Source of the DNA: Pegea sp. RAD2-039
Lineage: Eukaryota; Chordata; Thaliacea; Salpida; Salpidae
DNA length: 64,000 nt
Direction: 5' to 3'
Assembly (NCBI GenBank): GCA_034620365.1
Contig: JAQGEQ010000170.1
Coordinates: forward strand, 620,001 to 684,000
Notes under the pieces: model-generated
What the model was told of the DNA's origin: nothing
Databases searched by the model: none
The model's input: only the letters and a program-made list of their open reading frames with translations
In this document: positions 1-11,943 of the stretch, piece after piece
Layout: the number at the start of each line of letters is the position of its first letter
How positions within the stretch are numbered: position 1 is the stretch's first letter
Program-made: the position numbers and the translations under genes

Positions 1-411
1 TGATTTGTTGCATATAATCCCATCTCTACACCAAATACATCTTCACTTTAGTAGTTTTTTGTACATTTGATGAATGAAGCAATCAGTTGTGTTTGTTAAA
101 TTTTATGATAAAGCAATAAAAGATTCATTTGTAAATTATATTTGCATTTGTAGCAAGTTCACAGCTAAAGCTCTTTTATAGTTGTTTAAATAATTATTAA
201 CTGACAACAAAACCCAACTTGTTTCATTATTATTTAACTTGAAACATAAACTGTTTATTAAATTCAATTCAAACAATGTTAGTTTCCAATTTATTCCAAT
301 TTTATCATTTCAAATCGAATGTTACAATACAAATTAAAAGTTGTGATAAAATTTGCAAATATATATTTAAATGTTAAGCTTCAATTTAATCCCATTCATT
401 TCTGTCAAAAT
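1..411. other. 3' flank of the CFAP210-like gene
   Basis: AT-rich sequence beyond the stop codon of the minus-strand gene at 412. TTTATT near 254, read on the minus strand as AATAAA, is a possible poly(A) signal. No coding exon or RNA gene was seen. Confidence 0.5.
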
Positions 412-3279
412 CTACTTCCAAACAAAGCCCAATCTCTTCTTAGCATCACAAGCCACTCCACCATCTGTCAAGGTCTTCATCTGCACAGTCGAGGCTCGAT
501 TGTAGCAGGGCAGCTCTTCCGCATACTTATCACAGGTCATATAACTCGGCCTGACCCCACCCTTGCCCTGGAACACAGGCCCATGTCCATTACCAAAACC
601 TGCACGCGCTGCTTTCACCAGTGGGTAGATGTTTCTACCATTAGCTTTAGCGTGTTCTATCACCTGAGCAAGTCAAATACGAATTAGTTACTGATGACGT
701 CACTCATGTATCAACCTCATTTGTATATTCGTTAAATCGCTGTTCTTCAAATTTCGAAGCTTCAACAAGACGTTGATCAGCAACGACATCAAATTCGACG
801 TTTTGTCTCTCATCTTCGGCGCGTTCATTGATTTGCGCAACTTGGAACTCTGAAAAGAATTCTCTCGGTTTAAATGTCATCTTCTAGAGACTACTTTTTA
901 GCTACTTTGAACATTTTGAGCTCTTCGCATATTTTCTTTTTGTTTTTCTCTATCTTCAAATCTTGATTTTTCATCAGCAGCAATCCTTAATCTCAAAGAC
1001 TCTCTATCTTCCATTTTCTGAGTCTTTTCTTGCTCTTTATGAAGCTTAATCTACAAATATCAAACCAATAAAGTACTAAAATGGACTTTTGTACAAATGG
1101 CGTGAGTTTACAACTTACTGTAGCTTGACGAAAATCTTTTATCGACTTCAATGCTTCTTGCTTATTTGCTTCTGCTCTTTCAGCATCCAACCTATCTTGT
1201 TTTTCTTTGTTATAAACAGCGGTGAGCAAAACTTCATTCTCATTATGAAGTCGAGACTTATAAAATTCTTCCAAACGCAATTTCATATCTTCCCGTCGGC
1301 TTTCAGCTTCTCTAAAGACACATAAAGCTTAGAAGATCAATATAAGCTTTCTTTTTGGGACTTCTTACTTGAGCTTTTGATATTGTTTTTCCTTTTTGAT
1401 TTTTTGTAGATGCTTCTTACCCTCACTGAATATCCGAATTTCTTCATTTTCTTCTTCGTCTCTTTCTTGAACTAATTTTTCGATTGTCTTTCTGTGATTA
1501 CTCAGAAACTTTAACTTTTTTCATTTTATCAGCAACCACTTACTTTAATTCAAATTGTTTCTTAAAGCTATTCATTTTTTCCTTTTGTTGATTTTTCTTC
1601 AGCTTTTTAAGTTGTTCTTCTTCCATTTTATGTAATTTTACGAGAGATCGAATCCGTTCACCCTCTATTCGTTCTTCTTTCTCAAGTTTTTTATTTTTTT
1701 CTTCTTTCTCTTTGATTCTATTTTGAAATAGTCAATTTTCAGTAACCATGATACAGAAAGCTATTTGGTTATTGAAGCCTGCTTATTTTCATCTTCATTC
1801 AGTTACTAGTTATCATAAAACTTCATCAAACAACTATTAAAAAACGAAAACTAACTGATCGATTTGGTATTGTGAAAGCAAACATCTCTCATTTCGTTTC
1901 AATATTTCTTTCTCCTTCTCTTCCATCACAGACTTCTCAAATGCCTCCCTGTAAAAGTCAACATACTTATTTTCAACTCACATCAAATTCCATATCCAAA
2001 TACTCAACCTTAAACGTTTAGCTGCATCAGGATCCTTATATGCTTCCTTTTTCGCTTTGTTCAACATTACTTGAAGGTCACGCTCCTTAAGAACTTCCGT
2101 CAGTAAAAAGGCGCTCTTTAAAACAATGACAAATTGAAATCAAAGTATTTTTTTCGGCTGAATTTCGTAGGCTGAAGTAGTAGATGGAAGAAAGTTGGTA
2201 CATCTCTTCTGCTAACACAAGGAATTTATCTTATTGGAATACGATATGCGCTGAACCACCCCACTCTTTAGATCCGATGCTCAGTGACACGGCCCAATGA
2301 CATTGAGGTCAACAAATGGTAGGCTTTCTGTTTGGATTTAATCCCTAATCAACCACAAGGAAGTATTAACTTATAGTTGAGGTACATACTTTACACACTA
2401 AATACTTAACGAGATGTAGTGCGGTATATCACATCTCTGAAAGACTTCAACAAAGTCAAGTTTAAATGATGAGTAGAAAAACTCACATGAAAACATTTGA
2501 CTCTATCAGACTGAAAATATTGCTTGGTTTTTGCTTTTTCAATTGCTTCTTTTCGTCTTTGAGCTTGAAATTTCTCTTCTTCTATATCATTCAGAGCTTT
2601 TCTTTTTTCATCTTCCTCTTCCCGAAACTTCTTGGCTTGAAGTTTCTTTTGCCTCTCGCCCTGAATATGAAAAATACAAATTAGAACATCAGCTCAAATG
2701 TAGAAAGTAAGTTTTAAACATAATTTTGATAATAAATAGCAACAAATAAGTTCCCACAATTAAAGTATTTGGCCAGTTCTTCACAAGTTCTTTAGATTCA
2801 GTCAATAATCTTTGTTTTTCTAACTGTTTCTCAGCAAATAATTGTTTTTCTTTTTCTTTAGCATATAACTGATCATTGATGCGATTGAACTCTTCTCTAC
2901 GAAGTACTTTCACCTATAAAAAACCTCATTTCAGTCAAATATTAATCTAAAAGTAGCAAGTACTTCAAGTTTTTTTTTTTAATGAAATACTATCATTAGA
3001 TTTTTGCTTAACAAGTTCTCTTTCAACTTGATTTTGCTAGACGCGGAGTTTTTACAAGTCAAGATCAACCCAATTAGCTATTTACCAAATTATTTTATTC
3101 AAATTATAATTTAAATTACAATCATTAGTATTACAAATGAAAGTTTTTCAATATAAAACAATAATCACTGGTAACAAAAAATAAAAAAGTACCTGTCGAA
3201 GATCAGACTTATTTGGAAGATATAATTGGGACCCATTTATATGTATTTCTTTGTTATCTGCTAAAATAATAAATGTCAT
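412..3279 (-). CDS. CFAP210: CFAP210 (CCDC173)-like ciliary coiled-coil protein
   Basis: Eleven exons read on the minus strand: 3279-3193, 2913-2758, 2660-2487, 2115-2009, 1948-1856, 1717-1544, 1491-1369, 1311-1119, 1050-906, 849-716 and 663-412. All have GT-AG borders and matching phases, giving 545 aa. The protein is almost wholly Lys/Glu/Arg-rich coiled coil. Family landmarks include SDLRQVKVLRREEF near the N-terminus, ELVKNWPNTL, and CFHSAFLLTEVLKERD, which resembles the corresponding stretch of CFAP210, a microtubule inner protein of ciliary doublets. The C-terminus is not coiled coil (GRNIYPLVKAARAGFGNGHG). The start lies in the same exon, with a T-rich acceptor 26 nt upstream. Length is close to what I recall for vertebrate CFAP210 (about 550 aa). 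The family name comes from remembered similarity; another trichohyalin/plectin-homology ciliary protein is the main alternative. Confidence 0.72.
2248..2440. repeat. Dispersed repeat copy inside a CFAP210 intron
   Basis: About 190 bp in the 371-bp intron 2116-2486 resembles, with many substitutions and indels, segments at 27872-28091 and 30526-30743 inside the large tandem array. Shared blocks in order: a TGCGCT start, GATG.TCAGTG, TGACATTGAGGTCAACAAA, TTTCTGTTTGG.TTTA, CTATAGTTG, and a closing ATCACATCT. It is probably an old short interspersed element; orientation and family are unknown. Confidence 0.6.
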
Positions 3280-5214
3280 TTATGTTAGTAATTTGTGAAA
3301 TAAAACTAGAACAATCATATAACATTAGTATTGAAAATGACTACGTTTTATTACAATAAATAAATATATCTCTCATATTTGAATTATTACACAGCGTCAT
3401 AAATGGAATTAATAAAGTAATTTGAGAATCTGTTTTATCTAAAAATAAGTGATGTAAGTAATAACCAACTTGTTTTTATAAAATTGTAGTTTTTAGAATA
3501 TCATTAAAAATGGGCTCTTTTTGTTCACAATCAACAACCTAATTTTTTTAATGGTAAAAGCAATAAAACCTGATTTTGTTTCCCCTTTTCTTCTCCCATA
3601 CTGTATAAAATTAGCATTTTGAACTGTTGTCATTGTTAGATAAACTTAAAAGATGCATGAAATTAGTGATAATATAAATTTGCTTTTAGTTTCCTAACAA
3701 TATTAAAATTCAAAAAACAATTCTATTAAATACTAAAAGTAATGAAAATTCTATATTTACTACAAAGTTTTAAAACAAACATAATATAAAAATCAAACAT
3801 AAAATTATAAACACTTTTCACTACTACTTTATGAGCTTATACATAATTGATCGTTTAATTTAAGAAACGGATAATAAAATAACAATTTATTTGGTAATTA
3901 TTTAAAGAAATCTAAAAATGGAGAAAAAAATATTGAAATAACTATCTAAATTAGTATCCAAAATTGAAACTTTTATTTGTTTATAGTTGTTTTACCGGGA
4001 GATAATAGAAACGCGACTAGGTTGGTATGACAGCAAAAAAACACAATACAAATTTAAAAAAAGAATTTTTCTAACACTTTCAATAAAATATAACAGTAAA
4101 ATAAAGCAATTTTTCTGCTGATTTAATATTAAATTGCTAAATTGATAATTTATTGAAAGTCTGAAAGAAAGTCTATTAAACTTAGATTCATCAAAAGCTG
4201 TCTGAAAAAATTAAGCAAAGTCTTATAAAAAGATTTTTGAAGTACGAAAAACATAAAATAAAAAAATATTTTTCATTCACAATAATGTAAGAGAATTAAA
4301 AAATTCGCAAATGAATAAGACTTAATATAGCTTTAGTTTTTAAATACAATTAGTTTAAAAAAAAGATCTAATACAAATTTTAGCTTGCAAAATAATTTTT
4401 ATATATCACTTTTTAAACTTAAGGTAAGGGATAGACAAGTAATAGCTAGTTTTAATTTAAATGTTTGTTCTTCAAAATTATTTTTAAACAATTTTACATA
4501 TGATGTATTTTCTTAAGAGTAATTCAAAGTATTAACAGTTAAAGCTTATTTAGAGTTATATCTCACTATTTTTACGATGATATTTTATGCTTTACAATTT
4601 TTTGTTTAATTCACTTATTTGAATTCAGAATTTGCTGTTATGAATAACATTATTTTAATGAATAAGATAGGAAACATTTCGATCAATACAGAAATTATTA
4701 AATTTAAATAGATAAAACTATTAATAATTCTAAACATTAATATGTGACAAGGCGTTGATATTGCAGAGATTCGTTCAAACTTTGAGAGATGATCATTGTA
4801 TAAGAAATAAGTTTAACCACATTTAATGAAAGCTTCCCTAGTAAACGGTTTTTAACGGGTTCAAGCCTTAGAAAATACTTTTTTAAGATACGAACTTTAT
4901 ATAGGGACATTAAACTCTAGCTTGGAATGAACGTAACTAGTGTAGAGTTTTGCTCACACATTTCTGGTCTTAAAGAATTTAGGAAATTTATGTGCAATAT
5001 TAAAGTAAGTAATTAAATAAAGATTTTTGATTACTTTGATTAGTTATATTCATAATTTGTTAGAGTAAGACAGTTATAGAGTTGTTTTGGCTAGTTGCCA
5101 GAGTTTAGCAGTCATATTTTAGTTACAGCTCCGAAGAATTATACATTCAAAGAATAAATAAATTTAATAAAGTGAAATGGAAAACAGTTTAGCTGTTCAC
5201 TAATCTAAATACTC

Positions 5215-5670
5215 CGTCTGCACCCTAAGAAAATTGCAAGAAAGATTTAGCCAATTTCCTAGACAAGTTCGATTCGGGTAGGCCTGATGTGTACAACTTG
5301 GCTGCACTTGTTAATTGTGCAGCCAAAGACGTGTTCGAATAATTGAAAACTGTCTAACATATGTTGACAGAAAGTTAAGTAAAATTTTTTTTGCTCTTCA
5401 TCTGAAAACAATCTTTAAAAGACTTTAATTGAACTTTAGTACGTTTGATCCGGGACTGCGAATTAAAAAAAAGTCATAGCAACTGAATAAAGAGATGATT
5501 TGGCCAAAGAATTATTTATAAATAGAATATACTCATCTGAAATACAATAACGATTATTGGAACACATAACTTTGACATTAAAACAAACCTTTCACCAAGC
5601 GGCAATACTTGATGATGCAAGCGTGACAACAACTGAGGATTCGGTGATGGCTTTTTAATAGATGACGAAT
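5215..5670 (+). mobile_element. Decayed Ty3/gypsy-like gag fragment
   Basis: This patch is less AT-rich than its surroundings. Around 5490-5640 one frame reads RDDLAKELFINRIYSSEIQ, a stop, then RLLEHITLTLKQTFHQAAIL. This is the pattern found in the C-terminal half of Ty3/gypsy gag proteins (R-D-x-F-I-N-G-L, then R-Q-R-L-L-E, L-T-L, A, L-D). The upstream part (about 5260-5340) reads as fragments with stops. There is no zinc knuckle, protease, reverse transcriptase or LTR nearby, so this is a dead fragment. Ends are approximate. Confidence 0.6.
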
Positions 5671-6800
5671 GAGAAACAGTAAATCAAATGAAGCAGACGA
5701 TAGAAGAAGACCACACAGAAATAGTGGTAATTAACAGTTGAAATTAATCTCTAATAATCAATGATTAACTGTGGTTACCAATGATTTGGTATATTTGCTG
5801 TTTCTGAACGGCTTAGTGCATCTTCTTAATTATATGTATATCTTTTTGGTAGGGTAGTAAGAAATTAAAATTTTGTTATGTCAAAGTAAAAGAAGTGAGA
5901 CAGGTTTTTATTAAACCTACCTTTTTATTACCTTTATCTGTTCACTTAAAGTACCGGCGCTAAAACTTTGTTTAATGTCGATTAAATTACTGCCAGTTTA
6001 GTTCTATCAGTATTCACATGCTGATTTTGCATCTTAGGATTTTATGGTAAATAACTACTTGGCATTAATGATAAACTGTTTGTATACTGAAAAACTTTGT
6101 TTTGGTTATCAAGATTATTTTTTTATGATGCTTTGAATAAAGTTTTATGGTGTTTTTGACTATTTTGATTTTATTTTTAAATACTTTTATTTTTAAGCTA
6201 TTTTAGAATTTTTTAAATTTTAAATAGTAAATCATACCTTTTTTTACTTAAGATTAAAAATGAATAGTTATATGCATACCTATTGATCTAAAAATAATTA
6301 TACTAAGATAATATTATCCTTCCTCATTTTACCTGTAAATATTTTGTGATTAAACTTTTCATTAGAAAAAAAAATTTAGTTATATATTTTTTCTAACTGA
6401 ATGAGTTTTAATGCTTTTAATATCAGGAAAATACAAATATGAAAAAATATAATTTTTAGATTATATACTCAAATAGCTACTGAAAATTATTTTTATTCAT
6501 ATTAACATTGAATTTTAATTGAAGAAATTAAACTTATATAAACTGTATGACTCAAATATTTTGTTATAAATATTGTTTTAGATCAAATAAATTGTTGAAT
6601 GGAATGTTTATAATTGTTTATTATAATATGAAATTTTATATAAATACTTTAATATCTAGATTTTATGCAAATGCTTGCAAAATATTACTTTACTTAATGA
6701 TTATTTCTTAATAACTCAAGTTAACTAACTTAATAAATAGAAATAGTATAATTAATTAACTTGTTAACAACTTAGATATTAAATAACTAATTTTAATTTT

Positions 6801-6809
6801 ACTATAGAA
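6801..6809 (+). promoter_or_regulatory. Predicted trans-splice acceptor before snurportin
   Basis: TTTTACTATAG ends at 6807, just two bases before the ATG at 6810. A two-base 5' UTR directly after a splice acceptor, with no compatible upstream exon evident, is what spliced-leader addition produces. Confidence 0.55.
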
Positions 6810-7721
6810 ATGGATGAGAAGTTGTCAGAAGAATTTTTAAATAATTTTTGTGTGACAGAAAAGTCAAAAAATGATGTTAGATATGAGCATCCAAGATTTT
6901 CTCAGTATAAGGAAAAGAGTAAAAAATATGATGATCAAAACAAAAGAAGAATGAAACATTTGGAGCTCCTGAAAAAGCGAAGATTTGATTGCTTAAGCCT
7001 TTTTAGATCATTGTCTAATAGATATGAAGAAAAAGGGAGTTATAAAGATGAAGATTCAGTTGATGAAGATAAAAATTCAGTTGATAAAGATGAAGAATCA
7101 GTTGATGAAGATATGGAAATTGTAGAACCTAAACCTAAACGTGGGGTATTTGCAAACCATTTGATGTTATCTGAATGGTTAGTTGATATTCCTTTTAATT
7201 TAACTACTGAATGGTATGCTTTGATATGTCCAATTGGTGCGAGGAATTTGGTGGTTTCTGCAAATCATTCAACTAAAGTTTATACTAAAAATGGCAAATT
7301 GATTTCGACATTCAAATCTTCGTTGCCAGCTGGTGGTTACACTAATGGAAAATTAGTCATTCTTGATTGTATCTTTTCCTCAATGGACCAAACATATTAT
7401 GTCTTAGATGCAATGTGTTGGAATGACCATCAGTTTTATGATGGTGAAACAGAATTTCGATTCTATTTTAAAGATAGCAAACTTAAAGAAGTACCTCAAG
7501 CAAGTATAAAGTCATCTTCAAACCCATATCCTTTTAAATCTTTGGAATACTCTCTATGCACAAAAAAGAATATTCAAATGATGCTGCAAAAATGGGATGC
7601 GAAGCAAGTAGATGGTATTTTGTTTTATTACAAAAAATCTCCCTATAGCTTTGGATCAACACCTTTGGTTACATGGCTTAAACCACATATGCTAGATAAA
7701 GTTTTAGGCGATGTACTTTAA
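6810..7721 (+). CDS. SNUPN: Snurportin-1, m3G-cap snRNP import adaptor
   Basis: A single uninterrupted 303-aa frame. Snurportin binds the trimethylguanosine cap of spliceosomal snRNAs and importin-beta and brings U snRNPs into the nucleus. Residues 1-65 form the importin-beta-binding region (HPRFSQYK, then Lys/Arg-rich LELLKKRRFD). Residues 75-105 are an acidic linker with repeated SVDED units. Residues 112-303 are the cap-binding domain: NHLMLSEWLVDIP, EWYALICPIG, TYYVLDAMCW, FYDGETEFRFY, VDGILFYYKKSPYSFGSTPL and TWLKPHM. Trp135 and Trp289 match the two tryptophans that stack on the cap in the human protein. The length fits the family, and an intronless CDS is notable among intron-rich neighbours. 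AATAAA lies at 7738-7743, only 17 nt after the stop, and another gene starts 220 bp downstream. Confidence 0.95.
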   Translation: MDEKLSEEFLNNFCVTEKSKNDVRYEHPRFSQYKEKSKKYDDQNKRRMKHLELLKKRRFDCLSLFRSLSNRYEEKGSYKDEDSVDEDKNSVDKDEESVDEDMEIVEPKPKRGVFANHLMLSEWLVDIPFNLTTEWYALICPIGARNLVVSANHSTKVYTKNGKLISTFKSSLPAGGYTNGKLVILDCIFSSMDQTYYVLDAMCWNDHQFYDGETEFRFYFKDSKLKEVPQASIKSSSNPYPFKSLEYSLCTKKNIQMMLQKWDAKQVDGILFYYKKSPYSFGSTPLVTWLKPHMLDKVLGDVL

Positions 7722-7928
7722 GTTGTTTTGAACTTCAATAAATTGTTATGATTGAAAATATATTGTTTCAGTATCTTGCTTTAACCACTAACAAATGGAT
7801 CATTACTTTAAACAACTTTTTAGTTTAACGTTTTCTTAAAAATAAAATATATTTTTTACTTCAGATTTTGGTTTTGTTGAACTTTAGTAGATTGGCTGTT
7901 ATGTAATTTTTTTTGAATCTAGTGAAAT

Positions 7929-7941
7929 GTTTTTGTAGCTC
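7929..7941 (+). promoter_or_regulatory. Predicted trans-splice acceptor of the downstream gene
   Basis: TTTTTGTAG ends at 7938 and leaves a three-base 5' UTR (CTC) before the ATG at 7942. It lies about 195 bp after the snurportin poly(A) signal, the arrangement expected for a trans-spliced downstream gene of a compact or operon-like pair. Confidence 0.5.
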
Positions 7942-8789
7942 ATGGACTATTGTGAGCCACCTACAAAAAAGTAAGTGTTGAATAAAAACAAATGCTTTTT
8001 TATTTTATCTGATCTTTTTCATTTGTTAGCAACAAATATTTTTTTAATATTTATTTTTGTTGAATTGAAATTGATTAAATTTTTTTGTTAGATTTCATTT
8101 TTTTTTTATTTTATAGACTGCAGTCATTGCAAAAAGAAACAAAAAATGAAAATCAACTTTCTGGTGTTGATTCATCACTGAAATCAGAAAGTTCAATCCC
8201 TTTTTATAATTTTAATGGCCAACAGGTAAATACAAGTAGCTTTAAACTACTAAATATCGATTTACAAACCAATAATTGTATTTTACAGGTCCCACTGAAT
8301 TTACAAAATCTCTCTCCCATGTTTGCTACACCGATGATACCTTCTTACACTTCGATTTTTTCACAAAACCGCGAACATTCAACACCAATTACATCGATTT
8401 TAAATTCCTCTGCACAAGTGGACACGAGCAGTGCATTTGTCAACCACAGTGTGTCTTTTCCTATGCCTCTTCTGCCATCAGCCAGTTTTGGTCTAACTTA
8501 CAAACCAGGTAATTAATACTCACTTGTTATTTTCTTTTATCAGAATACTTTTATGGCAGATATACAAGGTTTATTTATGAATGCCGCTGCTCAAGCTATC
8601 AACGCGGTTTTGGTTCCAAGTATCCCTCCCTCCAGTATATCTTCTGATCGAAGCACACACGGATGGCATTGTAAGTAAATCAACTTGTATCTACTATGAG
8701 GTTTATTCCAAAGTTGTCTTTGACATTTATTGCAAACAAATATATTTATCTTTTTAACCTTTTCAGTTTCTTTCAATCTTTCACGTTGA
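7942..8789 (+). CDS. Unrecognised 163-aa protein
   Basis: Model: exons 7942-7970, 8117-8225, 8289-8508, 8560-8670 and 8767-8789. Every junction is GT-AG with matching phase and the frame stays open to a TGA. I do not recognise the protein. It begins MDYCEPPTKKLQSLQKETKN, continues Ser/Pro/Asn/Thr-rich (residues 20-120), and has a short Ala-rich stretch (MNAAAQAINAVLVPSIPP) before the C-terminus WHFSFNLSR. It has no signal peptide, membrane segment, cysteine pattern or obvious catalytic motif; the composition is that of a largely disordered protein. The acidic/basic start (EPPTKK) could suit a nuclear factor, but that is only a guess. Intron 3 is 51 bp. Using the nearer AG at 8542-8543 instead would shift the last exons into a poorer frame with an early stop. 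Confidence 0.6.
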
Positions 8790-11731
8790 AGCAGATTTGT
8801 TGGTCTGCTAATCAAATTTTTTAGTTTTTTTGCTGATTAGACGAAATTCGGACGTTACTGTCTGGTTTGTCACAATTTCTTAAAGTTAAGAAAACATTTG
8901 AAGTATTTTGAAGATTTTTTTAAATCCTGATAAAAACGATAGTATTAAAAAGTGGTTTGAGTTGATTTTATCTGAAATTGAACGGCTATTCACTCTGTTT
9001 GAGTTGTTTTGTTTGGATAATAAAGTTAACTGGTGGAGATTTGTCTACTTTTTTGTAAAGACAGCCAAATAAAAATACTTTTGAAAATATCCTAAAATAC
9101 GTTGGGTGTTTGTGAAAGTATTGTTTGTATTTTACTGGAAAGTAAATTTGTTTAATTCTTCAATTTTTAACTTCTCCAACATCAACAACAAATTCATTTT
9201 ATCATTGATGACTAGTTGATGTTCAAAGCGTCTAATGAACTCAACAATAGTGATTTGATTGATGTTGATATTTTAAAAAGAGTCTTTCTACAATATTTTG
9301 TCGTTAAGTTGAATCACCTCAGCAACTCATTCAACAATTTATTATCTAGTTAAATAAAAGTTTGTATGAAGACTTACACAAAACTTCATTTTCTAAATGA
9401 TAAATAAATCATTTCATTTATATATTTCATCTTAACTTTGTTTCTTTATTTATTATTCATTATCTTTACTTTCTACATCAATAATGAAAAGACTTCAAAT
9501 ACTGAGGCATTTGTAAATCTCTATTCTACAAAATCTTAACAAATATTTTTACCAACATCTCTTACTTCGAGTATCTTCTGAGACATTTTTCGATTACTGA
9601 CAAGTTTATTGATAATTACTTTTTGAATGAAAATCCATTAAAATATTTCAAGTGCTTCACCTGGTGGGTAACAGGGTTTACCAACCTTCTTTTTCATCTT
9701 CCAACATTTTAATTGACTTCACATTATCTTTACTAAATTTGTTTTTCATTATTTTATTACTTTATCTGAGAATTTCAAGTCTTTTAAATTTAAAATATCT
9801 ATTTACATTTTATAAAAGTTTGAAAAAATGCAACTAGTATATTTTGATATTTGAAATATCATTTCAAATTTGATGAATTTTAGTGGAAACTTTTCACCAC
9901 TAATTTCAAAGATTTGACAAAATCTTTTTTTTTTCACTTTGATGCTAAATGAAATTGAGTCAAATAATAAAAAAAAGTTAATAATTGATGACAAATTTCT
10001 TCTTTCACTCCGAATATTTCTATCTACAAGTCAATTTGTGACCCTTTCAATTTATTTGTCACAAATATTATCATGATGTTCAACTAGAGATTACCAACAA
10101 ATTTTGACGATTAAAATATCAATTATTTGTCAAAACTCAACTATTTCAAATGAAAAATTCGACTTTGAAATGATTGGAAAAGTTTTTTTAGTCATAGACA
10201 ACTTTGTTTATAACAAGAAGCGAAGCGAAAAAAGATTTCAAAAAATTTAAGTAGAAAAATTGCCCATAAGGTTTAAGCGACATCAAAAGTTGCCAAAAAC
10301 CTCTTTAAATAATTCTTAACATCTCATTTCTAAAGCTACAAAAATTATCTGAGGTTATCATTTTAATCCTTAAAGATAGGCATCTAACCGACTCAATAGC
10401 GCCCCCTTGTGTTTGAGTGTCGAACATTACCGACCGCTAGACGATGCTGTTTAATTCATCGCGTTGTCGAGAGTTTTCAGGTAGAAGTTTTAAAAAAGGT
10501 CATCACGAGGTCGATTCTTTGATCGAATTAAATACTGAACAATTCGAAAAAATGTTAAATCGGGAAGTGAATAGTATTTCCGCTTTTCTGGGTTTTTTAT
10601 AAAATGAACAAAATAATAAAGAATCAGATATTTAGATAAGTTGACAGCAATTCAGTTTCAGCTGAAAATTATTCAACTTTATTGACATTTTCAGCTTATA
10701 CATTTCTGCTGCGTCAATTTCTAATTATTTTTCGAAACCTTACGATTGGGCCATTCTGTTAAACAGCCATTTTAGCAACTCTAATGAGACTTAATTACTT
10801 CTGTAGCCGAGTTTTAGTTGATGACGTCATCTTGTAGTAATTGATGACTAAATGTCAGGTGAGATGAGTAATTAGACTGATAAGGTGCTAAGATTATTAA
10901 AAACCGCTTTCTTGTTGAATCTCAAATATGATTTTTTGTAGCATCCACCAAGAGAAGAGGAGCTGGGCGAGACTTGAGGAGTGCTGACACATTTCAATCC
11001 ACCAAAAGTGGCGACAAGCGACACAATGGTTAGAAACAGTGTTTCCAAATATTTTTTGCAAATTGCAGTAAATAAGGTTTCCAACTATTTTTGTAAATTT
11101 CTCTTGTAGTTAATCCTAATATTTCAATCACGGATTTAAAGTTTTCACGAAAAACTGAATGAAGAAAAATGTCTTTCAATTTTTTGCTTTCATTTTTTGA
11201 AGACAGTTTTTTTCATGTTAGATAATTTATCAAATTTACAAATTTGTAAAACGAGATTTGGGAGTTAAAAAAAGATCTTCATCTTCTACATCACATGTGA
11301 TTGGTTTCACATTTATTTGTTTTGATTTGAAACATGTCATCATCTAGAACTGAGTGATGTTCGATTACCACTTCACTTCTTTTCGAGAGGGTTTAATTGA
11401 AAAAAAACAAATTTCCGATCAAAACTTCCAAATAAACAAATTTGAAATTCAAAAATTGTTAAATAATCATCAGATGTTGATCTTCAATCTCCAAATTCTT
11501 GTGGAATCTCACATGCTTCTTATTAGCCTTTTTCTTCTTCTTTTTTTACTGCTTGAGTCATTTATCTCAACTTGTTGGTGGCTTTTGTAGCCTTAGGATT
11601 GAAAACTTTTCAAATTTTCATCAGATATTTGTTTCGAATCTTAAAACTTAATATAAGTAGAAATAAGCTGATGATGACGTCATCATAAGTGACGTCATTT
11701 TCATGCAAGTTTCAATTGGCTTGAATTGAAT

Positions 11732-11739
11732 ATGCAAAT
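11732..11739 (+). promoter_or_regulatory. Octamer (POU) site
   Basis: A perfect ATGCAAAT, the classical POU-domain binding site, between two of the CRE palindromes. A second copy is inverted at 12734-12741. Function is inferred from motif identity and position only. Confidence 0.35.
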
Positions 11740-11943
11740 AACCTGACATGCGTCCAATTCACGTTTTTTCATTTCATCCAATCACATCGCTGCATTTGTT
11801 TTTCTTTCTCCCAAATTTGATATCAAAGTACTGCCGCTGTGATGACGTCATCGGGTAGTCGATAAAGTTATGGAAGGCGAGAAGATAGCCCGCTGTCTTC
11901 CGGATCTACTCCCTGCTGTTGCTACGGAATTGTGTCTTCCAAC

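Larger units (their letters stand above)
3280..6809. other. AT-rich spacer with one retroelement relic
   Basis: This spacer lies between the divergent CFAP210-like and snurportin genes. Apart from the gag fragment near 5.2-5.7 kb, I see only AT-rich low-complexity sequence with no exon-like reading frame. Confidence 0.6.

Noticed and set aside
3530..3605. Possible first exon of the CFAP210-like gene (minus strand, ATG near 3600)
   Set aside because: Its donor phase does not fit the next exon; an in-frame ATG at 3279 already opens exon 1.
8276..8512. 78-codon frame overlapping the unknown gene
   Set aside because: Out of frame with the spliced 163-aa model and rich in unlikely Cys/Phe strings.
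8544..8645. Alternative acceptor at 8543 for exon 4 of the unknown gene
   Set aside because: Gives a Tyr/Arg/Cys-rich tail with an early stop; the acceptor at 8559 keeps a protein-like frame.
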